From a virus: a stretch of DNA of 27,957 nt. Where the stretch lies: IMG/VR virus record IMGVR_UViG_3300047497_000264, positions 1 to 27,957 of that record; one strand, written 5' to 3'. The notes beneath the pieces were generated by a model. That model searched no databases. It saw nothing but the letters and a program-made list of their open reading frames with translations, and was not told the DNA's origin. Of the stretch, positions 6,933-13,618 are shown in pieces. The position numbers were made by a program, and so were the translations under genes. Numbering within the stretch: position 1 is the stretch's first letter; every line of letters begins with the position of its first letter.

Positions 6933-7643
6933 GTCCGCCCCTGTTGATTCCGAGCTTGGCTTCCCACCAGTTGATCTCGGCGGTGTAGAAGTCGATCGAG
7001 TCTAAAAAGGATTGAGTCTGCGAGAGGCCGCCGCCGTCTTCTGGCGCGATCCCCTGCTCGGTAAACCGCAAAACCCACCGCAGCATCTGCCACACTTCAG
7101 CGCCGATCATCTTGCGGGCGCAGCTGGTGATTTCGACGCGGCCGGTGTCATTGCATTCGTCGCAGCCCTGGCCGTTGCAGCCAACGCATTCGATGAGGTT
7201 GGGTTGGAGCGGCGTTCCGCAATCGGCTATGCACCTGCCGGTGCGTCGGCCTTCGGCGGAATCCCGCTTGCAGATTTGTCCGAAGTAGACAGCGACCGCA
7301 AGACGGATGCTTTTTTTTCGCGCTGGCTCAGCGTCATCGCGCTGCCGAGTTCGCGGACCAGTTCCATGATGTCCGCGCGGCTCAGCAGCGCATCGGCGGT
7401 CTGCAGATCGTCGGCGTAGCCGTTCCACGCGACCAGACCCAGCGAGATGCCCTTGCACGCCTCATCAATCAGCACGTCGACATTCTCGGCGGCCAGCGCG
7501 GCGTCGAAGTGCGTTTCCATCTTCGCGTGATCCCGCGCCGACAAATACCGAAACACCAGGTATCGCTGATCGGCCTCGGGCAAGGCGCGTTGATCTTCAA
7601 GAACGTATTTGAACATGTCAGAGGTGTTGACGGAGAGCCCCAT
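6922..7643 (-). CDS. Tail assembly chaperone, long form made by -1 frameshift
   Basis: Predicted fusion of about 240 aa: the first 111 residues of the short chaperone, then 129 residues read in the -1 frame from the slippery A-tract at 7311-7317. The downstream frame has no ATG, GTG or TTG before its conserved part; the first is an internal ATG at MIGAEVWQM, after the cysteine region. This matches the lambda G/GT arrangement, where a small share of ribosomes slip to make a second chaperone that recruits the tape measure. The extension holds a cysteine cluster (CIADC, then CVGCNGQGCDEC) like the zinc-binding repeats of DnaJ, followed by a helical, Trp-rich end. It overlaps the tape-measure start. 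Frame and context are visible; efficiency is unknown. Confidence 0.75.
7227..7643 (-). CDS. Tail assembly chaperone, short form (G-like)
   Basis: A 138-aa soluble protein between the tail tube and tape-measure genes, the standard place for the first tail chaperone. It is mostly helical and acidic, with a segment (YLVFRYLSARDHAKMETHFD) typical of phage tail assembly chaperones, which coat the tape measure before tube polymerisation. The ATG at 7643 has AAGGA eight bases upstream. Its codons GAA AAA AAA GCA contain the slippery heptamer A-AAA-AAA. Most ribosomes should continue in this frame to the stop at 7227, giving a short Ala/Pro/Lys-rich tail. Confident from context plus frameshift signal. 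Confidence 0.8.
   Translation of the reverse strand: MGLSVNTSDMFKYVLEDQRALPEADQRYLVFRYLSARDHAKMETHFDAALAAENVDVLIDEACKGISLGLVAWNGYADDLQTADALLSRADIMELVRELGSAMTLSQREKKASVLRSLSTSDKSASGIPPKADAPAGA
7311..7317 (-). promoter_or_regulatory. -1 programmed ribosomal frameshift site
   Basis: On the minus strand a run of eight As (7318-7311) gives A-AAA-AAA in the reading frame of the short chaperone, followed by G. Tandem tRNA-Lys can slip back one base, after which the next codon is AGC in the long frame. A small GC hairpin (GCGG, loop AATC, CCGC, at about 7257-7268) lies downstream and could assist, but its spacing of about 45 bases is long. Confidence 0.75.
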
Positions 7644-7655
7644 CGGAAAAGTCCT

Positions 7656-8570
7656 TTAACTGAATGCGATCGACATTTCGTTGTCGCCGGCACTGGTGGC
7701 GGTGGCGAGGAAATCCAGGTCATCGGTGACCAGCAGCTCGCGCTGCGCTTCCTGGACGTTGGTGGTCTGGCACTGAGGCGCGTTGATCGTGATGGTGTTG
7801 TTGGTAACCGACCCGATAACGGCGTTGAGATTGGCGGTGCCCCCGGCGATCCACAGACCGTAGGCATCCCACGTTGAAACCAGCTCGCCGGCGGGATCGA
7901 TTTTCCCCTTGCAGTTGCGATCGGTGATGATCGCGCGGCTGTATGCCGACGCCTGGGTGATGTCTTCGATGAGCTTGGTGGTGTTGCCGGCTTCGACGCT
8001 GAACTTGCTGATTTTCGGCGTGAACGATCCCAGCGCGAAGGTTGCGGCCGCGAACCGGGGCGGTGTGACGGCGTAGGACGGCAGCGCGACCATCGCGGTG
8101 GTGGTCGGAGGCTGCCAGATCCCCTCCAGGTCGAACTTGATCATTGCCGGCTTGCCGTATTCGCCTTCGATCCCGAACGTCCCCTGACAGCCGGCCAGAG
8201 ACTTGTACCGGCCGTCTTCGTAGATCCCGACCGTTACCGTGGAAAGATTGCTTTGATTGCTGGTGAAGTTGTAGGTGTTGCCGGTGGCAACCATTCCGCA
8301 GGCGTTGAGCAGCGGCGCCCAGCCTGGCTGAGGCGTTGTGCCGCCGCCGGCGAGCTCGAAGGAAACAGTCAGCTTCCCCTTCCGGGCACCGGGGACGGCC
8401 GGCAGCTTGGAAAGCGATCCCGTCGCCACGCGATCGTGCATCGGGATCTCGGCCTGGATCATCGGATCAAAGCAGAACAGGCTCTGCGCAGAGGTGAGCG
8501 CCATCGGCGTTCCGGGCGTTGCTTCGGCCTCGAACGCAAAAACCCGGCGCTTGTAGAGAATAGTGCCCAT
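7656..8570 (-). CDS. Major tail tube protein
   Basis: A 304-aa beta-rich protein. The opening (RRVFAFEAEATPGTP) resembles the N-terminal strand of gpV-like siphovirus tube subunits, where an 'E..ETTYGT'-type loop follows the first strand. The remainder alternates short strands with Gly, Thr and Asn loops and has no transmembrane segment. Its place after the tail terminator and before the chaperones is the lambda order for gpV. The length is above the 250-aa average, so a C-terminal Ig-like extension is possible (residues about 200-300). GGGGG precedes the ATG by four bases. A hairpin 20 bases upstream may control its separate expression. Confidence 0.8.
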   Translation of the reverse strand: MGTILYKRRVFAFEAEATPGTPMALTSAQSLFCFDPMIQAEIPMHDRVATGSLSKLPAVPGARKGKLTVSFELAGGGTTPQPGWAPLLNACGMVATGNTYNFTSNQSNLSTVTVGIYEDGRYKSLAGCQGTFGIEGEYGKPAMIKFDLEGIWQPPTTTAMVALPSYAVTPPRFAAATFALGSFTPKISKFSVEAGNTTKLIEDITQASAYSRAIITDRNCKGKIDPAGELVSTWDAYGLWIAGGTANLNAVIGSVTNNTITINAPQCQTTNVQEAQRELLVTDDLDFLATATSAGDNEMSIAFS

Positions 8571-8590
8571 GCCGCCCCCGAAAAAGTGAA

Positions 8591-8614
8591 CCGTCCACAG
8601 TTCTAAGTGGACGG
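8591..8614 (-). terminator. Hairpin upstream of the tail tube gene
   Basis: Perfect 8-bp stem CCGTCCAC and GTGGACGG around an eight-base loop. On the minus strand it is followed by TTCACTTTTT and then by the GGGGG-containing start of the tube gene. The T-run begins five bases late, so it may be a partial terminator, an mRNA-processing or stabilising structure, or an attenuator that sets tube stoichiometry. Confidence 0.45.
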
Positions 8615-8636
8615 ATCGCCGGGTTTGTTGACTCGG
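8602..8636 (-). repeat. Bipartite 35-bp repeat, copy 1
   Basis: On the minus strand: CCGAGTCAAC, 12 unrelated bases, then CCGTCCACTTAGA. The same two blocks at the same spacing occur at the end of the large terminase gene. Here it lies between the tail terminator and tube genes. Read in the equivalent frame it encodes RVNKPGDPST and a stop, but that frame is not part of a recognised gene. Confidence 0.7.
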
Positions 8637-8657
8637 CGTTTGCCGGTTCGGTTCTGC

Positions 8658-9119
8658 TCAGCCGCCGGGCGTAATCGCGATGAACGGTTTATCCAGGGCG
8701 GTTCGATAATGAACATCAAACAGGAACGTGATGCCGGCCACGTCGCCGGCGATCGGCGGGAAGTAGAGGGTCGGAACGATGATGGTGTTGAGTGCGAGGC
8801 CTCCGCACTGGTAATCGGCCATCAGCGCGGTCCGAAGCGCGGCGGCGATGTCATTGTTGTAGGTGTCGATCGGCGTGGTGTCGTCTTCTGCCGGCATGAC
8901 GTGCATGACGATCGCGAATGCCTGTTTCTGTTCATCGGAGCCGATCATCGCGTCATTGATGTCTTCGGGCGAAAGCTGAAAGATGTACCCCTGCAGGTGC
9001 GCGGGCGGGTTGACCTGCCGCGCCCGGCAAATGCGGAGCTGGTATCCCGCCGGCGTGATCAGATTGGCCACCGTCGATTCACGGTTGAGTGCAATGCGTT
9101 CTAAAACCGACTTTCCCAT
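8658..9119 (-). CDS. Tail terminator or tail completion protein (gpU position)
   Basis: A 153-aa protein. The reading frame stays open upstream, but the start is placed at the ATG at 9119: it sits in TAATG with the stop of the preceding gene and has GGGGG four bases upstream. The protein mixes helices and strands (N-terminal helix MGKSVLERIALNREST, central strands RICRARQVNPP and YIFQLS, C-terminal FLFDVHYRTALDKPFIAI). Small alpha/beta proteins of this size just before the tube gene are normally tail terminators that cap the tube and join it to the head. Assigned by position and size. Confidence 0.6.
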   Translation of the reverse strand: MGKSVLERIALNRESTVANLITPAGYQLRICRARQVNPPAHLQGYIFQLSPEDINDAMIGSDEQKQAFAIVMHVMPAEDDTTPIDTYNNDIAAALRTALMADYQCGGLALNTIIVPTLYFPPIAGDVAGITFLFDVHYRTALDKPFIAITPGG

Positions 9120-9772
9120 TATTCCCCCTTTAACGCCCCGATCGCCGCGAACGTTGAGTCGATGGCGTCTTCCATGAATTCCTGGTGAACGGTTCCGGCC
9201 TTCTCCTGGGCTTCGTAGAAATCGAGCTTTTTTTTCTCGGTCACCGATCGGCGGAGAAAGCCGAGCACAATCTGATTGCCGCTGCCCTTTTTCACTTTCC
9301 CCTTTTTGGTCAGGCCGCCAGTTATCTGCACGACGATCGCGCCCGCCGGCGTCGGGATGAACCGCGCCTGTTTGGACGCGATCATGTTCCGTATCTGCGC
9401 GGGCGTGAATTTTCGCCTTCCGGATGCGGTGCGACCACCCGCGGTGATGATCGTCAGGTTTTTGCCCTTGCCGGCGATCGTCCCGCCCGTCTGGAAGATG
9501 TCGGCCGCGTTCCACCGCGTGTATTCGTCAACGAACAACTTGTTGAACTCCGTCGCCCGCGCGGCGTTGGTCGCTTTGAACCGAAAGCTGTTGGCTGCGC
9601 CCTGGCTGGTGACTTTGAATGACCCCTTCACCTGGTCGCGGATTCGGTCGGTGTCGTACCGACCGATCGCAGCGTAGGCGCCGGCTAGTTCCTTCAGCAG
9701 TGTCTTTGGCGCAAGGTCCATCGCTCGTTTGAATTCGGCCAGCGTCGCGCCGTCAATCGTGGTGGTGATCAT
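9119..9772 (-). CDS. Minor tail or head-tail joining protein (gpZ-like position)
   Basis: A 217-aa basic protein. The ATG at 9772 is preferred because it overlaps the upstream stop as ATGA; an earlier ATG at 9790 adds six residues inside the previous gene. A helical N-terminal part (EFKRAMDLAPKTLLKELAGA) is followed by RFKATNAARATEFNKLF, then a Lys/Gly/Thr-rich strand region (GRRKFTPAQIRNMIASKQ) and a C-terminal helix. The order, composition and length resemble gpZ or HK97 gp10-type tail completion proteins that act between connector and tail. The stop is TAATG-coupled to the next gene. Confidence 0.6.
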   Translation of the reverse strand: MITTTIDGATLAEFKRAMDLAPKTLLKELAGAYAAIGRYDTDRIRDQVKGSFKVTSQGAANSFRFKATNAARATEFNKLFVDEYTRWNAADIFQTGGTIAGKGKNLTIITAGGRTASGRRKFTPAQIRNMIASKQARFIPTPAGAIVVQITGGLTKKGKVKKGSGNQIVLGFLRRSVTEKKKLDFYEAQEKAGTVHQEFMEDAIDSTFAAIGALKGE

Positions 9773-10734
9773 TTGACCCTCAGCGTCCACATGCCGGCGT
9801 CGCCGCTGATCACCGTGGTCACCGTGTGCGGCTTCGCGGGTCCACCGTACCGGCCGGAGAGAATGACCTGGTCTTTTCGCCGGTTGATGCTCGGACGCCC
9901 CAGCGTGAGATCATTGGCGATGTTGATCTCGACGTCGTCGGTCAACGTTTTTCCGTTCTCTTCAATGACGGCCTGCGGATTGCGATTGACTACCGCGTTG
10001 ATGTAATAGCGCCCCGTGACGCTCCCGGTGTCGTCGCAGGCGAGATAGGTTATCGGCTCGGCAAAATCGGAAATGAATGCCAGGGCATCCACCTGCAGTT
10101 GATCGGGAAACTGGTCGACAGCGAGCCGCTGCGGATAAGTCCCCTGAGCCAGGGCCGCGTCGGTTTCCGCCGGCGTGGCACCCGACTGCAGATAAAGCGT
10201 GACGAGATATTCTCCGTCAGGCACCGGCGGGAACGATCCGCCCCAGACGCCGTTGGCAGCGTCGAGGAACATCGGCGTGGCGTAGGTCGACCAATCACCC
10301 AGGGCGTAACTTTCAAGGCCACTGCCGTTCCAATACAAATCGGTGTCGGATTGCGCGACCACGAAATAAACCGGTCCTGGTCCAGGGTAATCCAACGTTG
10401 AAAGCTGGATGTCTTCGTTCGCAGTCGCCGGCGAAAGGTTTTGCTGATACGCGCCGATCGCCAGGGCCGTGTCGGCAGGCGCAGGCGACCCGCCAACCTG
10501 CGCGTAGATCGTCAGGGCATATGTTCCGTTAGGCGCAGGGGGAAAATCCGCCTGCCAGAGTCGGGTTGTCGAATCTAGCGTCAGCGGGATCGCGTAGGAC
10601 ACCCAGTCGCCGGGGCTGTAGTTTTCCAGCGCGGCACCGTTCCAGAACTGACCGCCGAGATTTTGCGACAGAACCGCATACAGCGGAGCCGCGCCGGCGT
10701 GGTCGGAAGCGGAGATTTGAATCTCATTAGCCAT
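9769..10734 (-). CDS. Connector-like protein with a duplicated N-terminal domain
   Basis: A 321-aa protein with an obvious internal duplication. Residues about 5-97 and 107-202 align with conserved anchors: IQ(I/L)S, Y.V..Q, FWNG or YWNG, LE(N/S)Y, GDW, Y(A)(I/T)P, L(W/G)..(D/S)FPP.P(N/D)G, TYALTIY or EYLVTLY, and a closing G(A/T)Y. These look like small beta-sandwich modules. The last 110 residues are different: YLACDDTGSVTGRYYINAV and a strand-rich end GPAKPHTVTTVISGDAGMW, in the place of a head-tail stopper or completion protein. The repeats may bind the host surface or decorate the neck. Function is inferred; the duplication is visible. Confidence 0.65.
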   Translation of the reverse strand: MANEIQISASDHAGAAPLYAVLSQNLGGQFWNGAALENYSPGDWVSYAIPLTLDSTTRLWQADFPPAPNGTYALTIYAQVGGSPAPADTALAIGAYQQNLSPATANEDIQLSTLDYPGPGPVYFVVAQSDTDLYWNGSGLESYALGDWSTYATPMFLDAANGVWGGSFPPVPDGEYLVTLYLQSGATPAETDAALAQGTYPQRLAVDQFPDQLQVDALAFISDFAEPITYLACDDTGSVTGRYYINAVVNRNPQAVIEENGKTLTDDVEINIANDLTLGRPSINRRKDQVILSGRYGGPAKPHTVTTVISGDAGMWTLRVK

Positions 10735-10735
10735 G

Positions 10736-11422
10736 TTACAACGTCACCGGCGCGGACACAGCTGAGACGCCGGCGGGCGTCAATGCGTAAATTCGGTATT
10801 GAGTTCCGGCCGCAACGTCGTCGACGTCGATCCAGGACGTGGGTGCTGGTGAAATAACCACCTGACCGCCGCCCGTCGTTTTCAAAGCAACAATTGGCCT
10901 GCCGTGTACGACCTCCTGAAATGTCGAACCGCCATCCTGTGAGCGCTGAATCGTGTAGCCCAACGCGCCGGTGACGGGTAGCCACGACAGCGACGCTTGG
11001 CCGGGAAGCGTGGTCACAGCGGTAGCGGCCAGGTTGGCGGGCGTTATCGGTGGCGGCGGCGTGACGGTAATGGTCGCACCGTCAGTGCTGCTGTATGTCC
11101 AGCCGGCCGGGACCGGCGGCGCTACGATCGCACCCGTCTTGCCGGGGTAGATGTAGGATAAATCAACCCCAACAGAAGCTGATTCCGTTGCGATGAAGGT
11201 TGACAGGGTTGAATAGGCCGTGAAGGCTGTCACGCCACCGGTGCCGAGATTCGCACACGTCTGCGATGGCGTCAGAGTCGAATCTCCCCAGACCGAATTC
11301 CACAGCGCGTTGATGGAAGGCAGCATTACTTTTAGCAATGCCACAACTGCTGAAAAAACAGCGCGTTGAGTGGGGTTTCGGCTGTCTGCTGGCGGCGATG
11401 GCGGTGGTATAATGAGGCTCAT
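10736..11422 (-). CDS. Virion protein with C-terminal fibronectin III-like domain
   Basis: A 228-aa protein. A Pro-rich start (SLIIPPPSPPADSRN) precedes a helix (residues 20-50, AVFSAVVALLKVMLPSINALW) and a Thr/Ser-rich middle. A Pro linker (PPPPITPANL) leads into residues about 128-228. This part has the fn3 pattern: PANLAATAV...ASLSW, GY.IQRS.DGG, and Y.IYALTPAGVSA near the end. Such domains on tailed phages commonly give weak carbohydrate or cell-surface contact. AAAGGA stands before the ATG. It lies between the fibre-like gene and the duplicated-domain connector. Confidence 0.65.
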   Translation of the reverse strand: MSLIIPPPSPPADSRNPTQRAVFSAVVALLKVMLPSINALWNSVWGDSTLTPSQTCANLGTGGVTAFTAYSTLSTFIATESASVGVDLSYIYPGKTGAIVAPPVPAGWTYSSTDGATITVTPPPPITPANLAATAVTTLPGQASLSWLPVTGALGYTIQRSQDGGSTFQEVVHGRPIVALKTTGGGQVVISPAPTSWIDVDDVAAGTQYRIYALTPAGVSAVSAPVTL

Positions 11423-11431
11423 GATTTTCCT

Positions 11432-12538
11432 TTAATTTCCAGAGTAAGGCAGGTACTCGACGGTGTCCATTTTGGCGGTGACATCTCCGGCGGTCGCGCC
11501 TGTTCCGATCGTGGCCCCCAGGGCCAACGTCTGGGTTATCCCTAGATTCAATCCGCTGATGTCTGTCTCGGTTGGATTAGTTGTCCCGGCAGTCGTCGCG
11601 ATCGTCGGGTATACGATGCACCGAACGGCGGAGGCCGAGACCCGGATGATCAGACAATCGAGCACTATCATTCCGGCGGCGCTCACCGTTAGCGACTGTG
11701 TCCAGATCGTGGTTCCAAACGCTGATAAAGTGACCGATTTTGTGTGGGCGTTGTTGGCCGTAGTGAATGCAAATGTTGCGCGGACCTTATCCTTGTTGGT
11801 CACAAGCAAATTAGCGGGCAGCGTGTGCGTAACAAGCGTTTGGGCTGAGGTTGAGGTTGTGCTTTGGGCGTCGGCAAAGGTTTCAAAAAGCGATCCGCCA
11901 ATAGCTGCATTGTGGCTACTGCCGGCTGCGAAAATTATTGGTCGATCTGTAGAAAACGGTCCGTTAAAGACCGACACTCCGTGACCTGCCACCAGTGTGA
12001 TGGTTTGGTCCACGTCATCAACCAGCATCGTCGTATTGTTGCCGACACCATTCCAATCACCGATTGTGAGCGAAATCCCTTCGGTGTAGATCGAGGGGTT
12101 TATGAAATTGCCGTCGCCATCATCAATGGTGACATTCGACGTAAAAACAGATTTCGGGTTGTTATAAGTGGATTGCGACGAACAAACGCAGAAAAGAGCG
12201 CCGCCGATGTTGTCGTCCACGATAACCCAAGCGTTTCCAGAGTCGCCAAAATGCAGATTGGTGTTGTTATCAAAGTAGACCGCACCCTCATTTTCACTTC
12301 CTGACAGCTGACCGGCAAAAGCCATATTTCCAGAACCATCATCGAACGTGTTGCCACCTGGGCCGGTTAGCTGGCCGGTTAATGTTCCACCGGAGATAGG
12401 CAGGAATGCGCCGCCGGATTGTCCGTTGACCCAACGGCCCGAAGACGCCTGGTATTTCAACACGTCACCGTCCGTCGGCGAAGAAACCACCACGTCCAGC
12501 AGATCTTTCAGATATTTGAAGATTCTCGGGAACAACAT
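11432..12538 (-). CDS. Fibre-like structural protein
   Basis: A 368-aa protein. The start at 12538 is chosen because the frame upstream runs through a terminator and because GGGG precedes this ATG. The N-terminus (MLFPRIFKYLKDLLDVVV) is helical. Residues about 45-70 hold FLPISGGTLTGQLTGP, a motif of tail fibres and trimeric spikes. The rest is Asn/Gly/Thr/Asp-rich with short repeated strands, as in beta-helical fibres, ending in a Thr/Ala-rich domain. A gene like this is normally found beyond the tape measure; here it sits directly after the capsid gene. The local base composition looks somewhat more AT-rich than its neighbours, suggesting a transferred module. Confidence 0.7.
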   Translation of the reverse strand: MLFPRIFKYLKDLLDVVVSSPTDGDVLKYQASSGRWVNGQSGGAFLPISGGTLTGQLTGPGGNTFDDGSGNMAFAGQLSGSENEGAVYFDNNTNLHFGDSGNAWVIVDDNIGGALFCVCSSQSTYNNPKSVFTSNVTIDDGDGNFINPSIYTEGISLTIGDWNGVGNNTTMLVDDVDQTITLVAGHGVSVFNGPFSTDRPIIFAAGSSHNAAIGGSLFETFADAQSTTSTSAQTLVTHTLPANLLVTNKDKVRATFAFTTANNAHTKSVTLSAFGTTIWTQSLTVSAAGMIVLDCLIIRVSASAVRCIVYPTIATTAGTTNPTETDISGLNLGITQTLALGATIGTGATAGDVTAKMDTVEYLPYSGN

Positions 12539-12553
12539 GACGGCCCCAAAACG

Positions 12554-12588
12554 AAAAAGGGGACAGGGTTTTAAGTCCTGTTCCCCTT
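12554..12588 (-). terminator. Intrinsic terminator after the capsid gene
   Basis: On the minus strand AAGGGGAACAGG pairs with CCTGTCCCCTT (one bulged A), loop about ACTTAAAAC, followed by TTTTT. This is the best terminator in the window. It lies 30 bases after the capsid stop and ends just before the fibre-like gene, so it should lower fibre and tail expression relative to capsid. Confidence 0.8.
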
Positions 12589-12619
12589 CGGTCCCCACCT
12601 AAGAAGTTTGCCCTGTCGA

Positions 12620-13567
12620 TCAGGTCAACAGCGTTTCGGTGTTGCTGATCGAGTCCGTCGGGATGATCGGGATGTTGAACGCATCCTGCGGGAACGGCGC
12701 TGGCGCACCCGTCGGATTGGTTGCGGTCCGCGATGCCTGCAGTTGCTGAAGCGATCGACGGGACATCGCAATATGCGTCGGACCAAAGCCGGCTGGGAAA
12801 AGCGAAATCCCCTGCGAGATCAGTTTGTCGGTGACGGTATGGCCGGTCTCGGCCGTGATATTCCCGATCCGCACCGCGCTGTAGTTGCCGCCGACCTGCA
12901 GTGCCAGGTAAGCAGTGATTGGGGTCAGATACGCCGGAAAGTAATTCGCCGGCGTGGTGTCGTCGGGCTTGAGTGTGACGACCGTGTCACCGATCGCGAT
13001 CTCGCCCGAGTTCCCGATGATGGCAGTCACCCCCGTTTCATCAGGTGCGCTTCGAATGAGCCAGATGGACGACCCGGTCGACGCGGCCGTCCCGCCGGCG
13101 TTGACCACGAGCGAACCCGCGGCGGCGTTGTAGTTGGCCAGATCGGCAAATCCAACGAACCCGGCGGCGGCGCCCGCAGCCTGGCCGTACCAGATCTGCT
13201 GCTCGAACTGGAAGAACGCCTGTTTCAATTGGCTCAGGGATTCGCGCTCGACGAACGCCTCGGCGCCATATCGGTACGACTGCGCGAGAGGCACGTCCAC
13301 GACGAAGCTGGCGTCCATCAATGCCAGGGCGAGAGAGACTTCGCTATAACCCGAGGTGCTGTTGGCGCGGCCCGTATTGACGGCGCGGAAGCCGGGCGAC
13401 GGAGCGCCGGTTTGCTTGATGTACTTGTGATTCGTGCCGTTGCTGGCGGTGGTGGCATGGAGAGCGCCAATGACCGGCGCTGCGTTGAGCAGATCGGTGA
13501 TGCCGTTGTCACGGGCATTCATGTCGTTCAACAGAACCATCTCAGCAAGCGTTGCGTATGCAGGCAT
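12620..13567 (-). CDS. Major capsid protein (probable)
   Basis: A 315-aa protein directly after the protease/scaffold gene, with GGGGGG four bases before the ATG. It opens with helices (YATLAEMVLLNDMNARDNGI) and continues with alternating strands and helices. The central segment EAFVERESLSQLKQAFFQFE is a long, spine-like helix, followed by a Gly/Ala-rich peripheral section and a C-terminal AMSRRSLQQLQASRT helix. This is the layout of an HK97-fold capsid subunit. No long delta domain is seen, in keeping with a separate scaffold. It is followed by the strongest terminator of the window, consistent with a highly expressed gene. Assigned mainly by position and composition. Confidence 0.8.
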   Translation of the reverse strand: MPAYATLAEMVLLNDMNARDNGITDLLNAAPVIGALHATTASNGTNHKYIKQTGAPSPGFRAVNTGRANSTSGYSEVSLALALMDASFVVDVPLAQSYRYGAEAFVERESLSQLKQAFFQFEQQIWYGQAAGAAAGFVGFADLANYNAAAGSLVVNAGGTAASTGSSIWLIRSAPDETGVTAIIGNSGEIAIGDTVVTLKPDDTTPANYFPAYLTPITAYLALQVGGNYSAVRIGNITAETGHTVTDKLISQGISLFPAGFGPTHIAMSRRSLQQLQASRTATNPTGAPAPFPQDAFNIPIIPTDSISNTETLLT

Positions 13568-13600
13568 TTGTCCCCCCGGACGTGCGTGTTTTTCTTACGA

Positions 13601-13615
13601 CCAACTTCGCGTTGG
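13601..13615 (-). other. Short mRNA hairpin before the capsid gene
   Basis: CCAAC and GTTGG pair around a GCGAA-type loop three to six bases after the protease stop. There is no T-run on the minus strand, so it is not a terminator. It could stabilise or process the capsid message. Confidence 0.3.
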
Positions 13616-13618
13616 CTT

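Noticed and set aside
7227-7458. Independent start for the second chaperone frame in the upstream part of the open frame
   Set aside because: That part is a shadow of the short chaperone gene; no start with ribosome site precedes the cysteine cluster, so frameshifting explains it better.
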